Assembly: GCA_031268685.1 (NCBI GenBank)
Contig: JAIRWW010000331.1
Span: 1-16,218, forward strand
Reading direction: 5' to 3'
From: Azoarcus sp.
GTDB taxonomy: Bacteria; Pseudomonadota; Gammaproteobacteria; Burkholderiales; Rhodocyclaceae
Length of the DNA: 16,218 bases
The notes beneath the pieces are model-generated. The model was given only the letters and a program-made list of their open reading frames with translations. It did no database searches and had not been told where the DNA came from. The position numbers and the translations under genes were made by a program. This document shows positions 15,819 to 16,218 of this stretch, in pieces; position 1 is the first letter of the stretch; each line of letters starts with the position of its first letter.

Positions 15819-16218
15819 TGGAGGCGCGATTTTGCATCGACTATCCCGGTTTTGCGCTGGATATCGACCTGCGCCTGCCGGAAAAAGGCGTTACCGCACT
15901 GTTCGGCCCTTCCGGCTCCGGCAAGACCACTGTACTGCGCTGCGTGGCCGGGCTGGAGCGCGCACCGGACGGTTTCCTGAGCGTCGAAGGGCAAGTCTGG
16001 CAGGACGGCGAACGCGGTATTTTCCTGCCCGCCCATAAACGCCCGCTGGGGCTGGTCTTTCAGGAAGCGAGCTTGTTTCCGCATCTTTCCGTGCGCGGCA
16101 ATCTCGAATACGGCATGAAGCGGGCGGGAAACGCCAGGGGCGAGGGCTTCGACGCCATGCTCGATCTCCTGGGTATCCGCGCGCTTCTGCCGCGCTCGCC
16201 CGGACGGCTTTCCGGCGG
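15818..16218 (+). CDS. modC: Molybdate ABC transporter ATPase ModC, C-terminus beyond window
   Basis: The first 133 codons of the ATPase that powers ModB. Walker A is GPSGSGKTT at residues 30-38. The Q-loop LVFQEASLFPHLSV has Gln82. The sequence ends as the ABC signature begins (RLSG, with GG at the edge). The Walker B, the switch His and the molybdate-binding (Mop) domain expected in ModC lie outside. ATG 15818 overlaps the modB stop and has GGAG six bases upstream. The in-frame ATG at 15806 has a cramped GGAG and is less likely. Calling it modC and not another ABC ATPase depends mainly on the modAB context. Confidence 0.92.
   Translation, partial: MEARFCIDYPGFALDIDLRLPEKGVTALFGPSGSGKTTVLRCVAGLERAPDGFLSVEGQVWQDGERGIFLPAHKRPLGLVFQEASLFPHLSVRGNLEYGMKRAGNARGEGFDAMLDLLGIRALLPRSPGRLSG

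Overview
The window reads as a chromosomal segment of a moderately GC-rich Gram-negative proteobacterium, most likely a betaproteobacterium. This rests on the overall gene style: a VanZ-like membrane protein, PnuC/NadR salvage, a short-chain-acyl regulator (ScfR) of the IrrE/DUF2083 type, cobalamin-independent MetE, a DASS transporter and an ABC molybdate operon. I cannot name a genus. Fifteen protein genes are called with fair to high confidence. One is cut by the left edge (Rpn nuclease) and one by the right edge (modC). One tRNA-Arg(CCG) is present.

Layout, left to right. Bases 1-593 (minus) hold the first two thirds of an Rpn-type PD-(D/E)XK nuclease. Bases 770-1897 encode a VanZ-domain membrane protein and 2130-2795 an alpha/beta hydrolase with an intact catalytic triad. 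Bases 2959-4646 are a two-gene NAD-salvage operon, pnuC-nadR, overlapping by ATGA. Bases 4647-6197 are an accessory island. It holds a 16-unit array of 21-bp imperfect palindromes (4724-5062), an AT-richer stretch with a dispersed-repeat copy and a strong hairpin, a PemK/MazF-type toxin gene without a visible antitoxin, and the decayed C-terminal end of a phage-type tyrosine recombinase.

Bases 6198-8469 hold two divergent regulators, ScfR-type (minus) and GntR-type (plus). Two inverted copies of a 16-bp operator-like sequence lie between them, which suggests autoregulation and shared control. metE follows the GntR gene in the same direction after 43 bp. A DASS/SLC13 carrier (11004-12416), a DUF1993 protein (12622-13128) and a stand-alone two-TM SLATT protein (13206-13742) come next. 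The tRNA-Arg follows at 13853-13929. The right end is modA-modB-modC, the periplasmic binding protein, permease and ATPase for molybdate import.

The best candidate for something undescribed is the 21-bp palindromic array after nadR. Its arms pair both within and between units, and several arm pairs have changed together in ways that keep the pairing. The integrase remnant with the orphan toxin, the paired operators between the two regulators, the NadR kinase lacking the P-loop lysine, and the lone SLATT protein beside a tRNA are secondary points.
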